A DNA stretch of 64,000 bases, taken from positions 18,985,501 to 19,049,500 of the forward strand of contig NC_088308.1 in the NCBI RefSeq assembly GCF_910592395.1, read 5' to 3'. This document shows positions 23,501 to 42,800 of the stretch, piece by piece. The notes under the pieces are model-generated. The model was not told the DNA's origin and did not search any database. It was given only the letters and a program-made list of their open reading frames with translations. Position 1 is the stretch's first letter; the number at the start of each line of letters is the position of its first letter. Made by a program: the position numbers and the translations under genes. The DNA comes from Lineus longissimus (taxonomy: Eukaryota; Nemertea; Pilidiophora; Heteronemertea; Lineidae).

Positions 23501-26456
23501 ACGAAATGAAGCTTGGATCTAATTTTAAAGGCATAAGTTCAAACGTCTCCCATCGTAGGAAGACACTGATTGTATTGGGATATTTTTGAATGCCACCAAA
23601 TATTTCCCATTGTCACGCAGCAGGTTTATAGCTTGGCATTTCTCTGGTGGCTAAATATAGCGCCCGTAGCCATTTTCCTTTTGTCTAAATATAGCGGTAG
23701 TAGCCCACTCATTGTATCAAGATAGCAACATTGTGATATTTATATCCTGAAGATATCAGCTGCCTGCACAGTTCTGTCTGATACTTCTGATTATATTACC
23801 AGCTATCTATCTCATCCTTTGATCATAGTTAAGAATTCACTGCTGGTGACCAGAAATGGGATGATGCAATAAAAAGTTATGATATAGTGAAAAAATGACA
23901 GTACAAGTGAGGATGAGAAAGAAACAAGTCGGCCAAACTTGTTGAGAGCGCAGGTACTCATTCAAATGTTCTGTAACTACTTCCAGGGCTTGACACATAG
24001 AAATTTAAGGGCACACCAAAATTTACATGAAAAGAGGGAATTTAGTGCCTTGTGACGTGCTGTCAAAACATGGGCCCAGAGCAAAATGCTGCCATCAGTT
24101 TGTGAAAAAGATGGTCTGGACATTGGAAGCTATTTGCCCTGTAGGCAATGTAATATGGTTTAAACTAAAGCAGGAATGCCACTTTCCTCTTTCGCCAAGA
24201 CTGAAATTTTGGGGCAGGTAGGCAACAGGAGGACCAGCGCAGGCATTGCCTCAGTCAGTTCTCAAGTGTGGAGCCATGCACTCACTTCCAGGACAAAACA
24301 TGTGAAAAGCCTGCCCATTTCTCTCCTTGTCAAACAGTCAGTGGAGATTTTGATTTAGGGAAATTTGCATTAAAAAATGCGAGTTAGAAAATAGCTGCTT
24401 TGATGAATAACTTGAATAAAAGAAAATCATCACTGAATATAAAATCCATCGCTCGTAATTCATGATGCACCACTTCTTTTACCATTAAAATATTTACATC
24501 TGGGAACATCTGTTCATTCTCAGACACGATAATCTTCACCCAGAATCCCACATCCCAAAATGCAACGTCATTCTTAACAGATGCAAATTATGCAACAATT
24601 ATGCCCATTGAAATATTTAAAACATTAAATTATACTTGAGATTTTTTTCTGATAATGTTATTGGCCTAGGGTAGACCAGAGCTTATCGAGGGTGTTGAGA
24701 TGGCAGTGAATATTTTCGTCTCCAAGCCGACCAAATCTCGTAAAGCCCCCCTCCCCCCCGACACATATGGATGTTTTTATTGCTTCGACCTGTTGTTGTT
24801 TACAGTGGTAATCAATGGTGCCTGACCATCTGTGACAATAATCATTTATCGCAAGGACGTATCAATATTGAAACAAATCGCAGGTCGCAGCTACAGAAAT
24901 CATTTGTTTGTAAGGCGCTACCTTCACTAAAGCAAACGGACAACATAAACCAAGACACACACTGATAAGCTGTCAAACTAGCTTTATGCATCCTTGATGC
25001 CAAGGCCACCACACCCCACCATCCTCCACGCCTTCCTCTTTGTTTCCAAACTCCAAGCTATCTTCAACAGAAGCAATAACGCTGAACTTTAAAGATGCCA
25101 GTGTCTTGGTCTATAGGGAGACCGCCCGTCACCATCTGTCGGCCTAATAATCACTAAAACACATTATCATTGGGACGGCGCACTAATAAACTGAGGAATC
25201 GAGAATGGGTCCATAATGGATGGGAGGTGAACGGGAGAGAGAAATGTCCTGCCGTTAACCCCTTTTTAGCAAGGCTTGAACCTTGAGTCATGAGGAGTGT
25301 AAATGTCAATTGTTGTTTGAGGGAATCTGTGGTCTTTGTTTGCCCTGGCAGCGACACCAAGCACAAAAAACTTCGGTTTCACGTCCCATTTTGATTACAG
25401 AGCCGTGTAGGATTTGGCATCTTGCTCAAAGACACTGATTTGAAGCAGCGAAATCCTTCTTACTCGAATCCATGCCCTCCTGATTACAAGCCAAGCTCTC
25501 TAACCACCACTGATCTCCCAAGGGCCACATATGTGAATTTCACCACACTTAATTTGATTGAAAGCCATGACACTCTCAAAATTTATGCAGTCAAACAGAG
25601 TTGTTCCTTACGGACATGTTCAGTATGACCTGGATGCAATCCAAGAGAAATTGTTTGTAATATATATGGAGGGGCACCATAATGTATCGAAAGTGCAATA
25701 TTTAATGTGCGCATTATCATGATGGGTCATTGGTGGATTTAGTCTCCTATTTGACACCAGTTTGATTGCACACCAATTTTGTTGGAATAAAAACGAATGT
25801 TGTGCATAGAATGCCGAGATTGCATTTTTGGAGGACCTGATTCACAAGAAGTGTTATTCAAGTTTGGAAGTGCATAAAGTAACCTAAAAGGGGAGGCGGG
25901 CCAAAAATAACACTGCCACTTAAATTATCAGACAGAAATGGACCAATATCATGACATTGATGTCATTGAGATGGGAAAAACAAATCAACACACTAGTTTT
26001 GTAAACCTTTTTATGTTAAGAATTATGTGGTAATCGTCATCACTCTCGATACTAATAATTATTTCCATTCAACAGAATTTGTTCTGGTGGGTTATGACGT
26101 CAGTCGTCACAACCTGAATGATACTTTCTAGATAGACTTTTGGGTTAAGTAATTGCCTTTGATTGGCCTGTACTGAACTGTGGTTGGGTACATGTTGATT
26201 GTCTCGTGTTCTTTATTGACATTGAATGTATATCGGTTACAGGAAAATTCAAACATGATGGCCTTCTCTTCTTGAAGTCATTGTCTAGTAATCACTTCAT
26301 GCATCCTCAGGCAAGTATGGTATTGGTATAAACTGCGTCATCATATGTTTAGAAAACTTTTCAACTTAAGTTTTCTCTATTGGGCGAATTTCTGTTGAAA
26401 CGAAGTGCATTTTCCACAGCCTTATCAAAGTCAGCTTGGTTTATTATGTATGTCGT
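14581..26456. other. Noncoding sequence, probable ZMIZ 5' intron
   Basis: No coding exon was recognised in about 12 kb on either strand. Small features seen are a 40-bp-spaced repeat of AAAAATCATTAAAATCATTC near 16361 and 16401, a short GT run near 17840, C-rich tracts near 19129 and 24751, a DR1 nuclear-receptor-like site at 17496-17508 and a homeodomain-like palindrome at 22397-22413. Open frames up to 143 codons (17638-18069, minus) contain no recognised motif. Confidence 0.5.
17496..17508 (+). promoter_or_regulatory. DR1 nuclear-receptor-type site
   Basis: AGGTCA-A-AGGTCG is a one-mismatch direct repeat with a 1-bp spacer, the HNF4/RXR/COUP-TF arrangement. It is followed at once by CAGGTG (an E-box) and TAAATATT (forkhead-like). 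The clustering makes an enhancer possible, but this is unproven. Confidence 0.35.
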
Positions 26457-26680
26457 GTCAGATTCAACCAAAGTCAGCTTCAAGTCTGTCTGGTGGTGAT
26501 CATCTTCTCCTCGACCCAAATCTGTCTATAATACAGTCTTCATGTCAAACTCAACCCAAGTCTATCTATTTATCTTCTTGTCAAACTCAACCTCAGTCTA
26601 TCTCCAGCCAATATTTTGTCAAACAAGTCTGTCTATATAAATGTATCTTCTCATCAAACTTAATCAAATCTACTGGGTGT
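26457..26680. repeat. Degenerate ~37-bp minisatellite
   Basis: Units of the form TGTCAAACTCAACC(C/T)AGTCT start at 26543, 26579 and 26617. More diverged copies start near 26457, 26509 and 26651. The frame stays open for 140 codons (26405-26827), giving a repeating SCQTQPKSI-like peptide that I regard as accidental. Confidence 0.65.
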
Positions 26681-28970
26681 CCTACCCATTTACGCTATTT
26701 CCTCTTTACCAATGTTTGTCTGGGTGGACATTGTGTCCAAATCCTTGTTGTTGCAAGCCACCTTCCCAACCAATACGTTTCAATCATAAGTCTTTATGTA
26801 CAAATGAAAATATTCATTATGCACTAAATATCAGCGATATTGAAATAAGAATGGGCATGACAAGCTATTTGCCAAACAAATTACAACGCTAGGTCAGGGT
26901 ATCGCATTTCTTTGCTTATGATTCTCTTTTCTTGTCTGAACAGTTCTGTGATATTTCACAACATGCTTGAATGGCATTCATTAATGACCCAGAGGCAGCA
27001 ATTTTCTTTTCAATTGGATACCTTTAGAAGTAGAATATTATATTCTTCATTTAATGACCTACTTGGAACATGTTCCTTTTCATGTCGGTGCGACTGTCGC
27101 AATTCACCAACCATTCTATTTGATAAACCAAGCTTTCTATTGAGGTTATTAATTTGATAGCTCGGCATAATATGAATTGTACTCGAACCACAGGTGAGTG
27201 TTAATGTACTGAAGTCGCTCAGGAAATAAGCCAATAGCGGGTTGGAACACCACAGCCCTAGGACTTCTGGAGCTGCAGACATTGATTGGCGTAAGTGCTG
27301 AATATTTGATACTGGTCTGTAAGAACCGATATTGAAATAGCAATCGGGAAGTTTACCGAACATCCAACTATGCTATTCGTTTTGGTATCGCATGGATAGC
27401 TTACCTTGGCAGACTCACCGCAAACTTATCTGTATATGCGCAATGATAGGTTCTGTTTCAAGCCTATTTCCATGAACATTCTGACAAATAAACCATAAGA
27501 TGTACTTTGATTCTTCGCCATTCTTGAGATGAAAATATTGAATACTTAGTTGGTTGATAGCCAAGTATTAATGGTCTACCTGTATTGGTCTTGGCATGGA
27601 GGTTTGTTTTTGTGTGCATGTCTGGCGCCTTCAATTCACCATAAGTCGGCTTGACTTCCCATTGCATTTAACAATTTTTCTTCACATCAAGGTTCAACCA
27701 CCTTGGGTGAACCAAAGCTGAAAAGATTTTACTATTAAATGTACCGCCGGCCGCTGTGGTTAAGCATCTTTGTACTGGGGTTCTATTATTTTTTGCAGAA
27801 TTAAAACTTTGGTGTCTGAATCTGAATATCTGTATCCGTCTGATGACCTACTGCAGACTGAACATTTTCAGTGTTTTAGTTACGCATTTTTTGTGACCAA
27901 CAAAATTTGCAAAAATAAAACGATGCAAAAAACAAAGATTATTCCATCCAAAGATTGATTTCTACCATCACATTGAAAATGCCCTAAAAGTTAAAAATCC
28001 AATACCATTTGTGGAGACCGCCTCATAAGATACCAACCGAATCTATTTCTTCCACTCCCAACCAAACGGTTAACAACCCATATCACAGCCTGATTATCGA
28101 TATTCTCCGAGTTTAAACTACACTACACTCTTGAACACATCCGTAATGTCTTTTAAATAAATCAATGCCTTGTAAATTGGTTGTTTGTAGCGCGGAGGAG
28201 TTGCCTTCTAACGCAATGTTGTCTTAGCGCAGGTAGCCATCTTTGACCTGTAATGCTACGCTGACTAATCATGGGGATTTTACTCTAATCAATGACTCGC
28301 TGTCGGGCTGTGACCGCCGCTTCAGCCGCTTCATCACAACATTATCAATGTTGATTTCGCCCGCAAGTATATGATGCATACAGTAATGGGGTATCTGGAT
28401 ACATGAGAGATGTTTATTTGATTGTCGTTGTGGTTATGACTGAACAGTATTGGACTCTCTCAGCAAATTGGAATGGTATGACCGAGTCTGATGGAGACTC
28501 ATCGACTACAGCTCCTTGTAGATGCCTGGACTTTGCCCAAGGACTTTGCCAAAGGTTGGATGTCTTGCAGTTTTAACCATTTAACCATTTTTAGGTTGTT
28601 TGGTGTTTTTTTATTGCTCTTGGGTGCCAGTTGTCTCCTTGCTCAGTGTGGTACTCCAGTTCATTGGTTTGTAGTCACTCACTTCCTGTCAGGCGATAAT
28701 GGTATCATTCACTTTAAGTGGCTAGTAGCACTATCTGTTGTAATGAGGTGTGGGCATGGTTGATAAAAAATGATGGAAATAGTGCAGAGGACTGCGAGAT
28801 GGCAGTTGAGCATGCAACATCTTTTCTTGTGGCATTGCACGAATAGATTCATTGTGGCATCCCGCTTATCCACTTGGTTGGAGTTTATGTGTGAACCTGT
28901 ACACAGGAGTGAGCGATGATATGGCACCTTTCACCTCTACAGGTGTAACTGTACACACTCAATTTAGTTA
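26681..28970. other. Noncoding sequence, probable ZMIZ 5' intron
   Basis: No exon was recognised. Around 28190-28380 the sequence becomes CpG-bearing and higher in complexity, a possible regulatory island. Confidence 0.5.
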
Positions 28971-29310
28971 CTACATCTACAAGCTGATGGCAGCCATTCT
29001 TTGTTGCCTCTTCTGATCTAGTAGATGGCAGCAGAAACGACTTGCCTTTCTTTGATGGTAATAGTTATATTCTGCCTTTTAAGCTGATGGCAACAGTTCT
29101 AACAGTCTGCCTCCCCTGATGGCAACCAATTCCTAGAATTATAAAATGATGGCAGCATCAACATTCTGTTGCAGTTTCTACAAGGCAATGGCAATGGCAG
29201 CTGTAACATTGAACTGCCTTCTTCAACCAGTTTCTACAAGTGGATGGCAGCAGTAGCAAACTAGTTCTACAATCTGCATTCCAATCTGATGGCACAGTTA
29301 GATTCTGCAT
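28971..29310. repeat. Decayed GATGGCA minisatellite
   Basis: About eight imperfect units share a TCTACAAG..TGATGGCAGCA..CATTCTGCC pattern. GATGGCA or a variant occurs near 28987, 29025, 29055, 29085, 29118, 29150, 29193, 29243 and 29289. Confidence 0.6.
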
Positions 29311-32108
29311 CATCTGTAGACAGATTGCGACCACCAACTAATTAAAAAAAACCTGAAGCGCCTTATCTGAAATATCCAGATTGAAAATTCTCTGCAAAAA
29401 AAGATTGACTCTTGCTTTCAAGAGAGCTTAAAACTTGTTGAAAGTGATTTCTTTCCTTTGATAAAGATAGGACCACAATCGGCAGCTTGCCTGGTGTACA
29501 GCTTCCTAAAATTTCAGCCCAACCATGGCTTATGATAATGCATCCTTGTCTTTGCGAAATCAATCATTTCTGCATTAACACCCATCTCTGAGCTGACAGT
29601 TTGAAAATTCAAAGTTTTTGAAATGATTCAAATCAAAGATCTGTTGGGTGGCGACACGTGCCCATCGATCAGAATTTTTATGGCAATTTCCCTGGGAGTT
29701 TGACATGTGCAATGATAAATTACCAAATTGTCAGATTCAAAATTTGAGAAAGATTCTGCAGTGAAATTTTTTTCAAGCGTCTCTTGATCAATGACTAATC
29801 GATTCTCTGGGGGTTTGTTTCAAGTCATCTTAGTTCAAGTTCATTGAAGATTTGACAAAGAAAGTATTTAAATACATCTTAATTTTCAGATGAAACCAAC
29901 TTGTAGTACGGGTTGTTGTAGTACGGGTATTGCTCGAAAAGTTAAAAAAGAGATTGCGCCATGTGAAAAATTGATGAATCTTATACAAACTAGGGCTGAA
30001 TAATTTAGCTTTCGACAACTGAAGATGCCAATGTGGGATTAAAAAGTGGTGTTTGTCATGAATTCATGTAGCTAAGAATAAAAACTTTTTGTGAGGTGTT
30101 GGCTTTCGAACCTTTATCAAATTCCAAGCAGCTTCTAACAGTGGTAAAGAAAACATTTCCTCTTCATACAAACTACAGCAGATTCTGAATATGAAGTCAA
30201 ATAGTTTGTTTGCCATGCAACTTGTGATGTTGATGGTACATCTAGTCTATTAAATCAGTACTCCGTCTTGTGTTTTTTTTTCAATGGGAAGTCTATTTAT
30301 TCGCAAAATGATGGTTGTGGAATTTGAAAAGCTACTCAATACAGAAATACTGCCTTACAGAGCTCAAAAACCCCAGAGTGTCATCCAGGATAATGTGTTT
30401 ATATACCTTTTGTACTGCAGCCTAAATGATACTCTCGGATCAATGAAACGTGTGCCGAATTAGCAAAGGGTTGTGTGTACGTTTCAATATTAGCTTACCG
30501 GGCCTTGTAGTCGATTTGGCTATAGGCGGTGTACATCAATGTTGAGGAATTTTCATTGAAACTTGGTCAGAATTGGCATTTAATTGCAACACTTGAGTAT
30601 TCATCATACTTCTCATGCAATTTGTCATATCAAAATGGCATATTATGATCAATTTTGATATTTGACCTTCAAAAGAATTTGATTAATAGGAGTTTTGGTG
30701 TCATTGGTTTGTTAAATTTTCTTTGGAAGTTATTTTATTTTATGGCAATTCACTTTAAACTACAAGAGGTGTGGCTAGCTTTTGGCTATTGTCAAGAACA
30801 CAACTTTAAGATCAATGTCAGTGGGACGGAACGTACTTGTCAAACATCACCCAATACAGTGATAGCTTTCAAATGTTGACTTTTGCTGATCACTCATCAT
30901 TAAGGAGAACCCAAGAGCAATTTCCAATGAACGCCATTCCATCTTGTCGCCCGCCGCCGCCTTGAAAGATTCCCCGAATTGGCCATGTTTTCCGCCATCT
31001 AATTTCTCCATTATGACGTTGCCCCCGCCATCCAACGATACATCATCGGTGGCTTAATCTGTCACAGACCTGAAAAGAAGACTGCCGAGCATATGCAGTA
31101 CGCTTGTTGGCTGAAATGGCCAGGGCCGTAGAAAATTTCTCTTCGTGTCGATATGGTCCTGCAGCAATCGATCACGGCAAATCTTCCTCTTGGGAGATCA
31201 GCGACGTTATGAACCCCAGAAAACGCTGCCGATGTATAATATTTACATTATCCTGGTAATTAACATGGCGGATGTCTATTTCACCGCTGAAATGTTCTGA
31301 GTATTCGGGTAATGGTTTGATTGGTCGATAAAATGGGATGAATTAGAGACAAGGGGATGGAAAGGGGTGAGGTGTATTGGAGATGGTGGAGAGACTCGTA
31401 ATTAGTGTGAATCTGTGCTGTGGATGACTTGCATAAAATTAAAAATCAACAAATATTAACAAAGTATCATATTGAGGCAAGATCTTTTTGGACTTCATAG
31501 AAAAAAGGAAATTATAGAAAAAATACTTTAAAATCTGTCATGACAGGCTGTTCCATGGTAGGATGACTTGCCAATCCTTCTTATCCTTGATTGGTGAATA
31601 ATGAGGGGAAAAAATTGTGAGTTTACAGTTGAGGTAAATGAGTCACATTGATTTGCCTCTTAGATTGCTTTTGCCCAAGGCAATGTGCGATTGTGACAAC
31701 AAATCTGATGGTTTTTTTTGCTAATTTCCCTATTGTCAGTGAGATTGCATGACCTGTTCTGATGCTTTGCTCTCGGTCCGATGCATCAGGGTGATGTTAA
31801 CCCCAATAGTTGCATCCAAATTTGGCACCTCTGAAGACAAGGCTGCATTTGTGTCTTTTTAGATTTACATGGCATATCATGCCACATTTATTTTACTCTT
31901 ACTAACAAATGCAATAGATTTTTGGGATTTAATCCTGTCAAATAATTCTCAATACTTCTTCAAACTTCCAAATATTTGCGGTTTTCAGGCTCTGTTTATT
32001 AACATCTTGATTTTTGCAGCAGATAAAATTTATACATTGTTCTTTCTGGTTCTTTGGGACAAAAACTGATGCCGATTTCTTATGCTTCTCCCTTCTCTCT
32101 CTTTGCAG
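29311..32108. other. Intron immediately upstream of the first visible ZMIZ exon
   Basis: There is no coding exon. The 30880-31320 stretch differs from its A+T-rich surroundings in CpG and motif content and is listed separately. The sequence before 32109 ends in a pyrimidine-rich tract and CAG, a good acceptor. Confidence 0.6.
30880..31320. promoter_or_regulatory. Candidate internal promoter or enhancer of ZMIZ
   Basis: This island carries CGCCGCCGCC and several GCCAT/ATGGC sites (CGCCATTCCATCTTG, CCGCCATCT, CCCGCCATCC, ACATGGCGG) that resemble YY1 motifs. It lies about 0.8-1.2 kb before the first visible coding exon. The human gene is known to use more than one promoter, so an internal start is possible. 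No TATA box or transcript evidence is available. Confidence 0.35.
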
Positions 32109-41125
<9,017 letters not shown>

Positions 41126-41553
41126 AGGAAAGACAATGCAATTCTTCTGGACAATGAATCTGTGCAATCTTCAGAGTTTCAATGACGAATTGTTCTGCGT
41201 GTGGTCGACGCTGGACCGCAGGTTGTGTCCAGTAACGTCTGATATAGTGTCGTGCCATGCCGCAGCGCGTCTGTGATGCCTCGGTCATCGTCTGAGTGTC
41301 GCACTTTTTAAGTGTTCACATGATGAACCCTACGGGCAGGAATTTATACCTCTGTGTCGATCACAAAGTTTGATTGTGTCATGCTACGGTTCTGTGAGAG
41401 AACGTCTCGTTTATTTCTGTGCAGGAATCTGTTAGTTCTTCGTGCAGGAATTCACATCACTGGTTACGCTGTCCCGGTGTGGTCAGGATGCACCAAAAAA
41501 GACAAGCTTCGTACTTGGACACTTGTGTCACATACAAGCAACATATCGTTGAA

Positions 41554-41559
41554 AATAAA
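41554..41559 (+). terminator. Possible polyadenylation signal of ZMIZ
   Basis: AATAAA lies 429 bp after the stop codon, with GTGTGTCTGCT directly downstream. It is the first canonical signal after the coding region. Confidence 0.5.
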
Positions 41560-42147
41560 GTGTGTCTGCTAAAACCCGGGAACCGACTTACATCTTGTGA
41601 CTTATATGTTCATTACCGTCAAAAACCTCATTGCAGTTCATCTGAATACCATGTGACATTTCATCGGTCGTATTTTTTTGTAAAAAAATCTTAAAAACAA
41701 ATGTGGTGTCATTTTGGATCAAGCAGCAGTACATATTTTAAAGTCTGATTTTATCTCCTATATAGTCGTCAGTAAACCTCATCTTTTGAGGAAATGTTTT
41801 TTTATTTATTGTCTAAATTATATACCATATGAGAGTGCATCATGTGTACAGGTACTGTTGAATGTGTACTGTTTGAGGATAACATAAGCTGGGCGAAATA
41901 ATAGGCAAATGACAGGGTGTAGTAAAAAAAATTGACATTTTCTTGGAAAATGACACTTTTCTTGTACACCCTGTAAAATGTATCTGCTATTTATTGCATT
42001 ATGTATTATAAACCACGTGTACCATGTATTCTTACATTGTGTAATAGTTGGTGAACCATTTTATGTGCTGTGTGTGTCCTCAAGATCTGTTAGATTCAAT
42101 AGTAATGATCATACTCCGTGCAAATGCCTATTTTTAGAAAGAAATTT

Positions 42148-42167
42148 TGTATATAATCATGTAAATA
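42148..42167 (+). promoter_or_regulatory. Two Pumilio-type elements
   Basis: TGTATATA (42148-42155) and TGTAAATA (42160-42167) both fit the PUF consensus UGUANAUA and lie 4 nt apart in the presumed ZMIZ 3' UTR. Confidence 0.4.
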
Positions 42168-42772
42168 GATTGTATCACCGAATGGTGATCATTAGGAGCT
42201 CTACTACTTGAAATGGTCACAGTTTGTTTTAGTGGAAGAATTTGTTGCTTTATCCCAATGGAAAACCTTGGATTGTCGTTTTGGAGCAGATTTAAGGATC
42301 TCCTTAGAGATAACTATTGAAAAGTAAACAACTGGACATGCAGAATAACCAGATTATGATAGTGCCTCGCCTGCACTATCCTATACTCTTCCATGGCAAA
42401 AAACAAATGGAATTAAACGTCTGCAATGTTAACGTCTGCTCGATGGTCATGAACCTTATTTGTATTCACATGCCTTTGCATTTTAATTTCTGTCAACGAA
42501 CTAATTATGAATCCTTCCCCTTTAGAGTATCATATCAGATGAAGTGTTCCTGGTCCAAAAGACCGAAAATGAACTTTTTAGTAAATTTAACTTGTCAGAA
42601 ACATCACACACCGAATCAAAATTTGACACACATTTTCTTGAATTTTAATACATGCCATCAACAGGATACATCTTTTTCTTTACATAAGGTCAACTGCTCT
42701 AGACTTGTATATCATTTGTTTTCAAAAGCACAAGTGTCGGGGGGGGGGGGATCTATTTCCATTCTTACAGTT

Positions 42773-42778
42773 AATAAA
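42773..42778 (+). terminator. Possible distal polyadenylation signal of ZMIZ
   Basis: AATAAA follows a 12-base G run (42739-42750) and would give a 3' UTR of about 1.65 kb. Confidence 0.35.
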
Positions 42779-42800
42779 ACATAAAACCGTTATACTTCTC

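Larger units (their letters stand above)
41126..42800 (+). other. ZMIZ 3' UTR (probable)
   Basis: The sequence after the stop is A+T-rich with no exon. AATAAA signals lie at 41554-41559, followed by a GT-rich stretch, and at 42773-42778. Paired Pumilio-type octamers lie at 42148-42167. The true end of the transcript cannot be fixed. Confidence 0.6.

Noticed and set aside
27170-27250. Minus-strand GGTTCGAGTAC resembling a tRNA B box
   Set aside because: One mismatch in the B box and no convincing A box or acceptor pairing.
27010-27363. Minus-strand frame containing SYRPVSN, reminiscent of the NYRPVSN motif of LINE reverse transcriptases
   Set aside because: Only seven residues agree and nothing downstream resembles the rest of a reverse-transcriptase domain. 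Treated as coincidence.
27745-27800. Possible tRNA-like A box (CCGCTGTGGTTAAGC) with a weak B box (GGGGTTCTATT)
   Set aside because: The B box lacks the conserved TTCGA core and no stem pairs, so there is too little to call an element.
42317-42784. 155-codon open frame in the ZMIZ 3' region
   Set aside because: It overlaps the probable 3' UTR and ends over a G12 run and an AATAAA signal. No protein family is recognised.
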